DNA from: Prevotella sp. | Lineage (GTDB): Bacteria; Bacteroidota; Bacteroidia; Bacteroidales; Bacteroidaceae | DNA: 64,000 nt | NCBI GenBank assembly: GCA_017475265.1 | Contig: JAFVFY010000027.1 | Coordinates: forward strand, 1-64,000 | Direction of reading: 5' to 3' | In this document: positions 50,249 to 59,651 of the stretch, one piece after another | Layout of the letters: each line of letters starts with the position of its first letter | Numbering within the stretch: the first letter of the stretch is position 1 | Notes under the pieces: generated by a model | Databases searched by the model: none | The model's input: only the letters and a program-made list of their open reading frames with translations | Told to the model about the DNA's origin: nothing | Translations under genes and position numbers: made by a program

Positions 50249-51052
50249 ATGAATGGAAGTGTGAATAGAAATAGACTTACGTTTGGTAAATGCGCGGCCA
50301 CCATGTTGGTCTTGTTCGCCCTGTTGAGTGCGACATTCTTATCGGTGGGCTGCGTGGACTCCAAATCCTCATTGATTAATTACAACTCGTCGGCAGACGG
50401 CTATGTCCCTGCCACAGAAGTGCCGATGGGAGCTCCTGGCGACAGCACCATCTATGCTCTGGCTGCTGCGGGTAGCAACGACTCAATACTGGTGTACCTG
50501 AGGGTACCCTACAGCGGTGCCGACCCTGACACGGTGGATGTCCTCAACGCATTGCAGAACCGACAGATGTTCGGACGTCCTGAGGTGGGCGACAACGTGG
50601 CCATCGTTCTCAACGACAGTGACAAGACCATAGCCGAGCGTGTTATTGTGACGGAGAAGCTAGCCGGACAATGGTGCTACGAGGTCACTCCCCGTCTGCG
50701 CCGCCGGCTGGGCGAGGGGCCGCTGCCCGCCCGACTACAGCAGATGCTGGAGGAGAAACGGGAGTACGGCATGGTGATGAAGCTTTCGGGCGATGTTCGC
50801 TCCTTGGGTGCCCATGCCCGCCCGTCCGACGATCAGTTGCCCGTGGTCTATCCAAAGGCGAAGAACTACGGTCGGTGGGCCATCTTCAACGGACGGCTCG
50901 TGCTCTCGGAGGTGAAACTCCCAGAAGGCACAGAGAAGGCAGAGGTCACCGTAGTCGGTACCGACACCGCCGACTTTGTCAGCATGAGGCGAGACACGCT
51001 CATCCTCCGCTTCAGCGACGGAGAGCGGAAGTACTACAGGAAAACGGAGTAG
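50249..51052 (+). CDS. Putative lipoprotein of unknown function
   Basis: The 267-residue product has an N-terminal hydrophobic stretch with a lipobox-like LSVGC near residues 31-35, followed by DSKSS, so it is probably a lipoprotein. The rest has beta-rich segments (DSILVYLRVPYSG, DNVAIVLNDSDKTIAERV, RWAIFNGRLVLSEV, DFVSMRRDTLILRFSDGERKYYRK). I do not recognise a named family. It precedes the mechanosensitive channel gene by 13 bases and is likely co-transcribed with it. Confidence 0.7.
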   Translation: MNGSVNRNRLTFGKCAATMLVLFALLSATFLSVGCVDSKSSLINYNSSADGYVPATEVPMGAPGDSTIYALAAAGSNDSILVYLRVPYSGADPDTVDVLNALQNRQMFGRPEVGDNVAIVLNDSDKTIAERVIVTEKLAGQWCYEVTPRLRRRLGEGPLPARLQQMLEEKREYGMVMKLSGDVRSLGAHARPSDDQLPVVYPKAKNYGRWAIFNGRLVLSEVKLPEGTEKAEVTVVGTDTADFVSMRRDTLILRFSDGERKYYRKTE

Positions 51053-51065
51053 AAACAGGCAAATT

Positions 51066-53438
51066 ATGAAGAGAATACTAACGATAATACTTTTACTGGC
51101 TGTCTGCGCAGCCAGTCACGCCGTGCTGAAGGAGCGCGACCTGGACAAGACGCTGAAGGTGCTGCGGGGCGAGCTTACCGAGAGATACCAAGGATATGTT
51201 GACGAGGCCGAGCGGCGTAACGATGAGACCCAGCAGATTGTGGGCGAACTGCGAGAGACGCTGCGCCGATGCGGACAGAACGCGCTGATGCTCTACTCGC
51301 AGCGGCAGAACTACCTGTTTGACCTCACCTACGCCTGCCATGAGGCTACGGAGCAGTATCATGAGTTCATGCGCCAGCAGCTGCCTTTCAAGACCTACCT
51401 AGAGACCTTCGACAGCGACATTGCAAAATACGATAGCCTCATCGTCACCCTACAGGGCATTCGCTTGGATATGCTCTCGGAGGAGGCCCGCACCGACCGT
51501 GCCGTGTGCCTCACGTTGGCGTCGAGCATCCGTAACACGCTCGATGAGAGCCGACACGAGGTGAATGGCTACATCACCTTCTACGAGATGGCCGAACGGA
51601 GGCTGAAGAACCTGAACGACTATGCCAATAAACGCTACAGCGACATACAGACCAGCATCTTCATGAATGGTGGACAGAACTACTTCACCGTCTTGAAGAA
51701 CTTCGGCGAGAAGTGGAGAGAGGCCGAAGAGACGTTGGCCGACAAGTACAAGCCCTCGAAGCAGCAGAGCGACTGGGACAGCACGGTCATCCTGCGACTC
51801 TTCTCCATGATTGCGTTCTACATCATCGTGGCAGTATTGCTCAACCAGCTGGTGTTCCGCCTGATGCCACGCCGCTTCCACACCAAGGGGTTCTTGAAGA
51901 AGCGTTCGTGCATCATCATGGCCACCACGACCATCACCTTTGCCGCCATCCTGGCCATCCTGCATGCCACGCTCAACCAGAACTTCTACATGATGGCCTC
52001 GTCGCTGCTCATTGAGTATGCCTGGTTGCTGAGTGTCATTCTCATCTCGCTGCTGCTGCGTGTGAACGGTGATCAGATACGTAGTGCCTTCCGCATCTAC
52101 ACGCCGCTGCTCGTGGTGGGTTTCCTGGTTATTGCCTTCCGCATCGTGCTCATTCCGAGAGAGTTGGTGAATATCATCTTCCCGCCCATATTGTTGCTCA
52201 GCGCGCTGTGGCAGTGGAGCGTCATCCGCCGGCACAACAAGAACGTGCCGCGTTCGGACATGTTCTACACCTACCTCACGCAGGCCATCTTCGTCATCTC
52301 GCTCATTTGCTCGTGGGTAGGCTATACGCTGCTGGCCGTTCAGATACTCATCTGGTGGATTATGCAGCTCACGTGCATACTTACCATCACCTGCCTCATA
52401 CAGTACCTGAAGCTATATGGCGAACGCCACAACTACCACAAGCGGCCCATCACCGAGTCGTGGTTCTACCTATTATTATATAAGGTGGTGCTGCCCGTCA
52501 CGGGTGTCTGCTCCGTCATGCTCAGCATTTACTGGGCTGCCGGAGTGTTCAATATGAGCGACCTCTGCTGGCAAATCTTCAGGAAGGACTACATTGACCT
52601 GGAGAACCTGAATGTGAGTATCGTGAAGGTGTCGATGGTGATCTGTCTGTGGTTCTTCTTCTCCTACGTATCCAGCACCATTCTCTCCTTCATGCGTCTG
52701 CACTTCCGGTCGCAAGACCCCACCACCGCTGCCAGCCGTGAAGTGATGGGTCGCAACGTCATCCAGGTGCTCGTCTGGGGCGTATGGCTGCTCATTTCGC
52801 TCTCGCTGCTCCACGTCAGTGTCTACTGGTTGATGGCCCTCGGAGGCGGTCTGTCTACTGGTGTCGGTTTCGCCTTGAAGGACATCATCGAGAACATCTA
52901 CTACGGAGCGACACTCATGGCCGGGCGCATCAAAGTGGGCGACTGGATAGAAGTCGATGGCACGATGGGCCGGGTGGCCTCTATCAGCTACACCTCCACC
53001 GTCATACAGTCGCTCTACGGCGAGGTCATCACCTTCCAGAACAGCCAGCTCTTCGCCAAGAACTACAAGAACTTGACGCGCAACCAGGGATTCATCCTTG
53101 CTGCCATCCCCTTCAGTGTGGCCTACGGCTCGGACCTCAATCAGGTGTCACGGGTGGTGGAGGATGCCGTAAATCATCTGCGCCACAAATGGGTAGACCC
53201 CTCGAAGAAGGCCAAGACTGTGATGACGGCAGTGAACGACTTCAGCGTGGACTTCAAACTCTTTATCTGGGCCGATGCCGTGAAGAAGGTTTACGTGGTC
53301 AGCGACGTGCTAAAGTGTATCTACAAAACACTGCGCGAGAACGGCATCGAAATACCGTTCCCGCAGCGAGATATTACTATCAAGAATCTGGAACAGCTGA
53401 AAGGCCAAAGCCTTACATTCCCCACAGACCAGAAATGA
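51066..53438 (+). CDS. MscS-family mechanosensitive ion channel with a large N-terminal domain
   Basis: The 790-residue product starts with a signal peptide (MKRILTIILLLAVCAAS). A coiled-coil periplasmic part follows at about 25-235 (VDEAERRNDETQQIVGELRETLRR), then about nine to eleven membrane helices. The MscS pore and beta domain lies near 595-690 (LGGGLSTGVGFALKDIIENIYYG, VGDWIEVDGTMGRVASISYTST, QLFAKNYKNLTRN), and a cytoplasmic alpha/beta part ends the protein. The layout resembles the large MscK/MscM-like channels. It would open under membrane tension and release solutes during osmotic downshift. A DsbD-like gene follows. Confidence 0.9.
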   Translation: MKRILTIILLLAVCAASHAVLKERDLDKTLKVLRGELTERYQGYVDEAERRNDETQQIVGELRETLRRCGQNALMLYSQRQNYLFDLTYACHEATEQYHEFMRQQLPFKTYLETFDSDIAKYDSLIVTLQGIRLDMLSEEARTDRAVCLTLASSIRNTLDESRHEVNGYITFYEMAERRLKNLNDYANKRYSDIQTSIFMNGGQNYFTVLKNFGEKWREAEETLADKYKPSKQQSDWDSTVILRLFSMIAFYIIVAVLLNQLVFRLMPRRFHTKGFLKKRSCIIMATTTITFAAILAILHATLNQNFYMMASSLLIEYAWLLSVILISLLLRVNGDQIRSAFRIYTPLLVVGFLVIAFRIVLIPRELVNIIFPPILLLSALWQWSVIRRHNKNVPRSDMFYTYLTQAIFVISLICSWVGYTLLAVQILIWWIMQLTCILTITCLIQYLKLYGERHNYHKRPITESWFYLLLYKVVLPVTGVCSVMLSIYWAAGVFNMSDLCWQIFRKDYIDLENLNVSIVKVSMVICLWFFFSYVSSTILSFMRLHFRSQDPTTAASREVMGRNVIQVLVWGVWLLISLSLLHVSVYWLMALGGGLSTGVGFALKDIIENIYYGATLMAGRIKVGDWIEVDGTMGRVASISYTSTVIQSLYGEVITFQNSQLFAKNYKNLTRNQGFILAAIPFSVAYGSDLNQVSRVVEDAVNHLRHKWVDPSKKAKTVMTAVNDFSVDFKLFIWADAVKKVYVVSDVLKCIYKTLRENGIEIPFPQRDITIKNLEQLKGQSLTFPTDQK

Positions 53439-53491
53439 CATCTCAGCCATTGAGCATGAAACATTGCATACATTTTACAAGCTATATAGAC

Positions 53492-55660
53492 ATGAAGCGA
53501 TTATTCTTGCAGTTCATCTTCGTGATGACGGCTTTCATTGCACAGGCCCAAATGATGGAGCCAGTGAAGTTCACCACAAAGCTCGACGTGAAGAATGACG
53601 GAACGGGCGAGATAGTATTCTCGGCAAAAATTGACCCCGGCTGGCACGTCTACAGTACCGACATCGGCGATGACGGCCCGACGCGCGCCACGTTCAACGT
53701 CACGGCCATGGACGGCGTGGAGACCATAGGCACACTACAGCCACGGGGAAAGGTAACGGAAAAGTACGACGAGATGTTCGGCACCACGTTGCGCTTCTTC
53801 GAGCTAAAGGGTGCCTTTGTGCAAAAGGTGCGGTTCACGAAGCCAACCTACAGTATTGACTGCTACCTGGAATACGGAGCCTGCAACGACCAAATGTGTC
53901 TGCCACCGACGACAGTGGAGTTTAAGCAAAAAGGAAACGGCAGGCCCTCCCCCGACCCCTCCCTGTCAGGGAAGGGAGTAGATACCTCTGCTGACGAAAA
54001 GAGTAATAAAGAATCTTCTTCCATTAACGACAATTCTTCTTCTATTAACGACAATTCTTCCATTGAAGACAATTCTTCCATTGAAGAGGCTGACAAGGAT
54101 TCTCTCTCTTCCCCTCCCCTCGCAGGGGAGGGGCCAGGGGTGGGGTCAGCTCTTTGGTCCCCCATCATTGATGAACTTAGTAACTATTCCTCTCCCTCAC
54201 AGGGAGGGACCGGTGGAGGATCAGGAACTTCTAACTCCCTCTGGTTCATCTTCCTTTCCGGTCTCCTCGGCGGTTTCCTCGCCATACTGACTCCCTGCGT
54301 GTGGCCCATCATCCCAATGACCGTCTCCTTCTTCCTGAAACGTAACAAGGAACGCAGCAAGGCCATTCGCGAGGCCATCATCTACGGTCTGAGCATCGTT
54401 GTTATCTATGTGCTGCTGGGTCTATTGGTGACAATGCTCTTCGGAGCCTCGGCCCTCAATGCCCTGTCTACCAACGCGGTGTTCAACATCTTCTTTGCCC
54501 TCTTGCTGGTACTCTTCGCAGCCTCCTTTATGGGAGCCTTCGAACTGACGCTGCCCTCCAGTTGGTCGAACAAGATCGACCAGAAGGTCGACAATCTGGA
54601 AGCCTCAAAACTCAAATCTCAATCCTCAAACTTCAAATCGCTCCTCTCCATCTTCCTCATGGCGTTCACCCTGGCCCTGGTGTCGTTCTCGTGCACCGGC
54701 CCCATCATCGGTTTCCTACTTGTGGCCGTCTCCACGCAGGGTGAGCTGCTGGCTCCCACCATCGGCATGCTGGGCTTTGCCATCGCCTTGGCCATCCCAT
54801 TCACCCTCTTCGCCATGTTCCCCTCGCTGATGAAGCAAGTGCCGAAGTCGGGCGGATGGATGAACACCGTAAAGGTTGTGTTGGGCTTCATCGAGCTGGC
54901 CTTCGCCCTGAAGTTCTTCTCCGTGGCCGACATGGCCTACCGCTGGCACCTGATGGACCGCGAAGTGTTCCTCTCGCTTTGGATTGTTATCTTTGGACTC
55001 CTTGGCATCTACCTGCTCGGTTGGCTGAAGTTCCCCCACGACGACATGATAGACTATGACACCAATGCCCCGACGCTGGGCCGCACCAACGTGCCGCAGT
55101 TCTTCCTTGGCCTGGTGTCGCTGGCCTTCACAGTCTATATGATTCCTGGCCTGTGGGGCGCACCGCTCCATGCCATCTCGGCCTTCGCCCCGCCCATGAA
55201 CACGCAGGACTTCAATCTCTATGACGGTGCCGTCGAGGCCCGCTTCAACGACTACGACCAGGGTATGGCCGTCGCCAAAGCTGAGGGCAAGCCCGTGATG
55301 GTCGACTTCACAGGCTTCGGCTGCGTGAACTGCCGCAAGATGGAGGCTGCCGTATGGACCGACCCACAGGTGCAGCAACTCATTAACGATAAGTACGTGC
55401 TCATCTCGCTCTTTGTCGATGACAAGACCCCGCTGCCCCAGCCCATCGAGGTGGAGGAGAACGGACAAAAGCGCACGCTGCGCACCGTCGGCGACAAGTG
55501 GAGCTACCTGGAGCGCGTGAAGATTGGAGCCAACACCCAGCCCTTCTACCTTCTCCTTGACCCAACAACGGGTAAGCCCCTCAATGGTCTCCGCTCTTAC
55601 GACGAAGACATCAGCAAATATGTGGACTTCCTCAAGACTGGGTTGGAGAACTATAGGTAA
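53492..55660 (+). CDS. DsbD-like thiol:disulfide interchange protein
   Basis: The 722-residue protein has a signal peptide, an N-terminal immunoglobulin-like domain (about 20-145; YLEYGACNDQMCLPPTTVEF with the redox Cys pair), a long Ser/Pro/Gly-rich linker (about 148-245), a transmembrane domain of about eight helices (GGFLAILTPCVWPIIPMTVS and SFSCTGPIIG hold the membrane Cys), and a C-terminal thioredoxin-like domain with GFGCVNCRKMEAAVW. It passes electrons from cytoplasmic thioredoxin to periplasmic proteins. The linker holds three GC-rich palindromic inserts and a SINDNSS/SIEDNSS repeat, so it is much longer than usual. The ATG at 53492 gives the signal peptide. Confidence 0.9.
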   Translation: MKRLFLQFIFVMTAFIAQAQMMEPVKFTTKLDVKNDGTGEIVFSAKIDPGWHVYSTDIGDDGPTRATFNVTAMDGVETIGTLQPRGKVTEKYDEMFGTTLRFFELKGAFVQKVRFTKPTYSIDCYLEYGACNDQMCLPPTTVEFKQKGNGRPSPDPSLSGKGVDTSADEKSNKESSSINDNSSSINDNSSIEDNSSIEEADKDSLSSPPLAGEGPGVGSALWSPIIDELSNYSSPSQGGTGGGSGTSNSLWFIFLSGLLGGFLAILTPCVWPIIPMTVSFFLKRNKERSKAIREAIIYGLSIVVIYVLLGLLVTMLFGASALNALSTNAVFNIFFALLLVLFAASFMGAFELTLPSSWSNKIDQKVDNLEASKLKSQSSNFKSLLSIFLMAFTLALVSFSCTGPIIGFLLVAVSTQGELLAPTIGMLGFAIALAIPFTLFAMFPSLMKQVPKSGGWMNTVKVVLGFIELAFALKFFSVADMAYRWHLMDREVFLSLWIVIFGLLGIYLLGWLKFPHDDMIDYDTNAPTLGRTNVPQFFLGLVSLAFTVYMIPGLWGAPLHAISAFAPPMNTQDFNLYDGAVEARFNDYDQGMAVAKAEGKPVMVDFTGFGCVNCRKMEAAVWTDPQVQQLINDKYVLISLFVDDKTPLPQPIEVEENGQKRTLRTVGDKWSYLERVKIGANTQPFYLLLDPTTGKPLNGLRSYDEDISKYVDFLKTGLENYR
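53941..53980. repeat. GC-rich element 1 in the DsbD-like gene
   Basis: CCTCCCCCGACCCCTCCCTG followed by TCAGGGAAGGGAG, inverted C/G runs in frame as PSPDPSLSGKGVD. Confidence 0.7.
54009..54090. repeat. SSINDN/SSIEDN repeat in the DsbD-like gene
   Basis: Four imperfect units of 15-18 nt (TCTTCCATTAACGACAAT type, changing to TCTTCCATTGAAGACAAT) encode the repeated SSINDN/SSIEDN motif between two GC-rich elements. Confidence 0.75.
54105..54150. repeat. GC-rich element 2 in the DsbD-like gene
   Basis: CCCCTCCCCTCGCAGGGGAG followed by GGGCCAGGGGTGGGG, a near-palindrome in frame as SPPLAGEGPGVGS. Confidence 0.75.
54190..54220. repeat. GC-rich element 3 in the DsbD-like gene
   Basis: CTCTCCCTCACAGGGAGGG followed by ACCGGTGGAGG, in frame as SSPSQGGTGGGSG. 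Confidence 0.7.
54604..54638. repeat. Heptad array in the DsbD-like gene
   Basis: Five CTCAAAT-type units (35 nt) encode LKSQSSNFKS in the loop between two membrane helices. Confidence 0.85.
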
Positions 55661-55719
55661 GGTGCCCTTAAACTTTGTTAAAAGTAAATGGGCAACATGT
55701 CTGTAACGCGGAAAATGCG

Positions 55720-55727
55720 TACTTTTG
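55720..55727 (+). promoter_or_regulatory. -7 box upstream of the S41 protease gene
   Basis: TACTTTTG lies 22 nt before the ATG at 55750. No TTTG is seen at the usual distance, so this is a partial match. Confidence 0.4.
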
Positions 55728-55749
55728 CAACTTCAATGAGCCAATCGAA

Positions 55750-57393
55750 ATGAAATCAAACAACAGACTCTCGCCCCTGTGGCTCGCCCTGAGTGCCGTC
55801 ATAGGAATAGTCATAGGCACCTTCTATGCCAACCACTTCTCGGGCAACCGCCTGAGCATCATCAATTCGGGCAGTAACAAGCTGAACAACCTGCTCTACA
55901 TCATCGACGACCAGTACGTTGACACGGTAAACATGGGTGACCTTGTGGAGAAGGCCGTACCGCAGATACTCTCAGAGCTTGACCCCCATTCCGTCTATAT
56001 AAGTGCAAAGGACGTGCAGTCTGCCAACGATGATTTGCGCGGCTCATTCTCCGGCGTGGGCATAGAGTTCACCATCCGTCAGGACACCCTGCGCGTGCAA
56101 GGTGTCATCAGCGGCGGACCGGCAGAGCAGGCAGGCGTGGTGGCTGGCGACAAGATCGTCACCGTCGACGACTCCGTCTTCACTGGCAAGAACCTTACCA
56201 GCGAAGAGGCCATGCGACGGCTGAAAGGCCCTGAGGGCACAGAGGTGAAGCTGGGCATCATGCGCTATGGCGAGAAGGATGTACTCGAGATTGTCGTCAC
56301 CCGTGGTGAGATTCCTATGAACAGCGTCACCGCAGCCTATATGCTCGACGAGACCACGGGCTACATCAAGTTGAAGAACTTTGGCGAGAACACCTACTAC
56401 GAGCTGCTCGTGGCCCTGGCCCAGCTGGCTCAGGAAGAGTTCCGACAGCTGGTCATCGACCTGCGTGGCAATACTGGTGGCTACCTGCAGTCTGCCGTAC
56501 AAATTGCCAACGAGTTCCTGCCACGCCACAAGCTCATCGTCTACACCGAAGGCCGCAACTCTCCGCGAGAGGACTACCGCAGCGACGGACGAGGCAGCTA
56601 CCAGCGCATCCCGCTCGTGGTGCTCATCGACGAGATCTCGGCTTCGGCGACAGAAATCCTTGCCGGAGCCATACAGGACAATGACCGTGGCACCATCATC
56701 GGACGCCGCTCATACGGCAAGGGACTGGTGCAGAAACCTATAGAGTTTGGCGACGGCTCCGTCATGCGACTCACCATCGCCCGCTACTACACCCCCTCGG
56801 GCCGATGCATACAGAAACCCTACACCAGTGGCTCGGACAAGGACTACGATGACGATATCCTTACACGCTACCAGCACGGGGAGTTCTTCTCGCAGGACAG
56901 CATCAAGCATACCGGCCCAGAGTATCATACCGGCAACGGACGTACCGTATACGGCGGCGGTGGCATCACGCCCGACATCTTCGTGCCGGAGGACACCACC
57001 GACTACACCTCTTATTATAAGGAAGCCTCCTTGACAGGTTTGCTCCTGCAGTTCGGCTATGAGTACACCGACCAGCACCGTTCCGAGATGAGCGAGTACA
57101 GGGACATGGAATCGCTGGTGAAATACCTGAAGAAACAGCACCTCGTCGACCAGTTTGCCAACTTCGCCGAAAAGCGCGGCCTGAAGCGTCGTAACCTGAT
57201 GATTCAGCGCAGCTTCCATCTCCTCGATGAGTATGTCACCAGCCGTGTCGTCTACGGCATGCTCGATGAGGCCGCCCTCATAGAGTTCCTCAACCAGGAC
57301 GACAATGCCATCCGCGAGGCCCTACGTGTCTTTGCCGACGGCGAGGCTTTCCCAAAAGCGCCAGAGAAAGAAACTATTTCAAAGGGTTCGTAA
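55750..57393 (+). CDS. S41-family C-terminal processing peptidase
   Basis: The 547-residue protein has an N-terminal membrane anchor (LWLALSAVIGIVIGTFYANH). A PDZ domain follows (about 85-175; GVGIEFTIRQDTLRVQGVI, GPAEQAGVVAGDKIVTVDD), then the S41 core with DEISASATEILAGAIQDN (catalytic Ser) and GRRSYGKGLVQ (catalytic Lys). A C-terminal helical part completes it. It belongs to the CtpA/Prc group, which cut periplasmic proteins from their C-termini. The start at 55750 leaves only a few charged residues before the anchor. The TonB receptor gene follows after 21 bases. Confidence 0.92.
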   Translation: MKSNNRLSPLWLALSAVIGIVIGTFYANHFSGNRLSIINSGSNKLNNLLYIIDDQYVDTVNMGDLVEKAVPQILSELDPHSVYISAKDVQSANDDLRGSFSGVGIEFTIRQDTLRVQGVISGGPAEQAGVVAGDKIVTVDDSVFTGKNLTSEEAMRRLKGPEGTEVKLGIMRYGEKDVLEIVVTRGEIPMNSVTAAYMLDETTGYIKLKNFGENTYYELLVALAQLAQEEFRQLVIDLRGNTGGYLQSAVQIANEFLPRHKLIVYTEGRNSPREDYRSDGRGSYQRIPLVVLIDEISASATEILAGAIQDNDRGTIIGRRSYGKGLVQKPIEFGDGSVMRLTIARYYTPSGRCIQKPYTSGSDKDYDDDILTRYQHGEFFSQDSIKHTGPEYHTGNGRTVYGGGGITPDIFVPEDTTDYTSYYKEASLTGLLLQFGYEYTDQHRSEMSEYRDMESLVKYLKKQHLVDQFANFAEKRGLKRRNLMIQRSFHLLDEYVTSRVVYGMLDEAALIEFLNQDDNAIREALRVFADGEAFPKAPEKETISKGS

Positions 57394-57414
57394 CGAAGAG
57401 CTCGTAACAACTGA

Positions 57415-59502
57415 ATGGCAGAATCATTACGCTCATCGGTCCTCACCGTATGGGGAATTTTGTTGTCTCTCGTCGTGCACACCGCTAGGGCACAGAACGA
57501 TGGAGACATACAGCGTGAGGACACCCTTCAGGAAGTGACAGTCACCTCCCGGTCGGCACAAAAACGCATGGCCGAGGTGCAGATAGGCGTGGAGAAGGTG
57601 GAGATAGCCACACTGGCAAAGATGCCCGCACTCTTCGGCGAGAAAGACATCATCAAGAGCCTGCAGCTGCTGCCAGGCGTGAAAAGCGAGAGCGAGGCGT
57701 CGGGCGGTTATGAGGTGCGAGGCGGCACGGCATCGCAGAACCTGATTCTGCTTGACGGTGCTACGGTATATAATGCCGGACACTTGATGGGGCTCTTCTC
57801 AACGTTCAACGATGACGCGCTGACAGGCGGCTCGCTCTACAAAGGGCTGGTGCCCGCACAGCTGGGTGGCGGCACATCGTCGGTGTTCGACATCGACACC
57901 CGCCCGGGCGACCTTCATGCCTATCATTTCGGAGGCACCGTGGGGCTGCTCTCGGCCAAGGTCGTTGCCGAAGGCCCCCTCAGCAAAGACCGTTCCTCAT
58001 TTCTTTTTGCCGGGCGGCGCTCCTATCTCGACCTGTTCCTGAAGGCTACCAAGGACTACAAGGACAACACCATGCATTTCTATGATGTCAACCTCAGGCT
58101 GAATTTCCGTTTCTCCGAGCGCGACCGTCTGTCATTATCGGTGTTCCGAGGACGCGACAACATGGGAATAGAAGACCTGATGAACATGGAATGGGGCAAC
58201 ACTACGGCCACCGCCGACTGGCTCCACACCTTCAGTGACAGTCACTACGCCAACACGCAGCTTGTCTACAGCGACTTCATGAGCGACGTGGGCATAGACA
58301 TGCTCAACATCTACTATACCATGAAAGGCTACATCCGCCACGCCACATTGCGTCACAACCAGAGCATGACACTAGGCAGGCACAGGCTGAACACCGGACT
58401 GGAGTCGACATACTTACAGTTGCAGTCGGCTGAGTGGGACATCAACCTGCTTCACCAGCGTGAGAAGCGCAATGCCTGGACATCGGCCCTGTGGGTTAAC
58501 GACGACTGGCACATCGGCCCACGCCTCGACATCTCCGCCGGTGTGCGCCTCCACCTGTTCTCGGTGCTTGGCGGGAAGCCATATTACCAACTCGACAATG
58601 CCGGGGACATCCTTGAGACACTGCATCCCGAGGGCATCGTGAAGACCTACGCCGACGTAGAACCCCGCCTGAGCATGAAGTGGAACATCGACCGAAGAAA
58701 CAGCCTGAAGCTAGGCTACAGCCGCACATCGCAGGACATTCACGCCATACGCGGCAGCTCCATGTCGATGCCTTTCGACCGCTACACCATGAGTAGTAAC
58801 ATTGTGTTGCCGGAGCGAGCCGACCAGGTGGCACTAGGATGGGTGGGCATCACGCCTCGTGGCGACTACGACTTCTCGGCTGAGACATACTACAAGCATA
58901 TCAATAACGTCTACGACTATCGCGACGGCAAGTCGTTCCACTCCGAGATTGAGATAGAACGCCTGTTGCTTGGCGGCAAGGGCCGTGCCTACGGGCTGGA
59001 GCTCTGCGCCCGCAAGAACACGGGACGGCTGACGGGATGGCTCAGCTATACACTGGCTTGGTCGGAGAACAAGATTGAGGGCATCAACCAGGGACGCTGG
59101 TACACTGCTTCCAACGACCGCCGTCATGACATCGCCCTCGTCGCTCTCTACCGCCTTTCCCCTGCATGGGAACTGGCCGCCACATGGCGCTACAACACTG
59201 GACAGGCGCTGACGGCACCAAGCGCGAAATACGAGGTGGATGGCACCACATATTATTACTACGCCGAGCGCAACGGATACCGTGCACCGGCCTACCACCG
59301 ATTGGACCTGAGCGCCACGTGGACACACCAGGTGGGACGCTTCAGGCACATCTGGGCTTTCGGCATCTACAACGCCTACTGCCGATATAACCCCTTTGTC
59401 ATCCGCTTCAAGAACGACATCGAATCGCCTACCGGCTCCGTGGCTGAGCAGACATCACTCTTCGGCATCATCCCCTCCGTATCGTTCACCATCAAATACT
59501 GA
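57415..59502 (+). CDS. TonB-dependent outer-membrane receptor
   Basis: The 695-residue product has a signal peptide, a plug domain (about 35-150; LQEVTVTSRSAQKRMAEVQIG, LLPGVKSESEASGGYEVRGG, NLILLDGATVYNAGHLMGLFS) and a 22-strand barrel ending in the aromatic SVSFTIKY. It lacks the CarboxypepD_reg-like domain many Bacteroidetes receptors have. A DUF4249 lipoprotein gene follows, the usual partner of this subgroup. Its substrate is unknown; no SusD-type gene is present. Confidence 0.92.
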   Translation: MAESLRSSVLTVWGILLSLVVHTARAQNDGDIQREDTLQEVTVTSRSAQKRMAEVQIGVEKVEIATLAKMPALFGEKDIIKSLQLLPGVKSESEASGGYEVRGGTASQNLILLDGATVYNAGHLMGLFSTFNDDALTGGSLYKGLVPAQLGGGTSSVFDIDTRPGDLHAYHFGGTVGLLSAKVVAEGPLSKDRSSFLFAGRRSYLDLFLKATKDYKDNTMHFYDVNLRLNFRFSERDRLSLSVFRGRDNMGIEDLMNMEWGNTTATADWLHTFSDSHYANTQLVYSDFMSDVGIDMLNIYYTMKGYIRHATLRHNQSMTLGRHRLNTGLESTYLQLQSAEWDINLLHQREKRNAWTSALWVNDDWHIGPRLDISAGVRLHLFSVLGGKPYYQLDNAGDILETLHPEGIVKTYADVEPRLSMKWNIDRRNSLKLGYSRTSQDIHAIRGSSMSMPFDRYTMSSNIVLPERADQVALGWVGITPRGDYDFSAETYYKHINNVYDYRDGKSFHSEIEIERLLLGGKGRAYGLELCARKNTGRLTGWLSYTLAWSENKIEGINQGRWYTASNDRRHDIALVALYRLSPAWELAATWRYNTGQALTAPSAKYEVDGTTYYYYAERNGYRAPAYHRLDLSATWTHQVGRFRHIWAFGIYNAYCRYNPFVIRFKNDIESPTGSVAEQTSLFGIIPSVSFTIKY

Positions 59503-59512
59503 CAATATTTAC

Positions 59513-59651
59513 GATTTACTAATTTTCGATTTACGATCTACTAATTTTCGATTTACGATTTACTAATTTTCGATTTACGATTTACTAATTTTCGATTTAC
59601 GATCTACTAATTTTCGATTTACGATTTACTAATTTTCGATTTACTATTTGA
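59513..59651. repeat. 22-nt tandem array before the DUF4249 gene
   Basis: About six copies of a 22-nt unit beginning GATTTACTAATTTTC and ending GATTTAC or GATCTAC. The array starts 10 nt after the receptor stop and reaches the base before the ATG at 59652. It is built from GATTTAC heptads like the array at 22243-22370. Confidence 0.85.

Noticed and set aside
52784-53491. Long N-terminal extension of the DsbD-like protein
   Set aside because: It overlaps the end of the MscS channel gene in another frame and has no family match; the ATG at 53492 starts a signal peptide.
59513-59651. Possible CRISPR array
   Set aside because: The repeats are contiguous, with no unique spacers, and no cas genes lie nearby. 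The Cas4-like domain at 23.9-25.1 kb is distant and fused to an ATPase.
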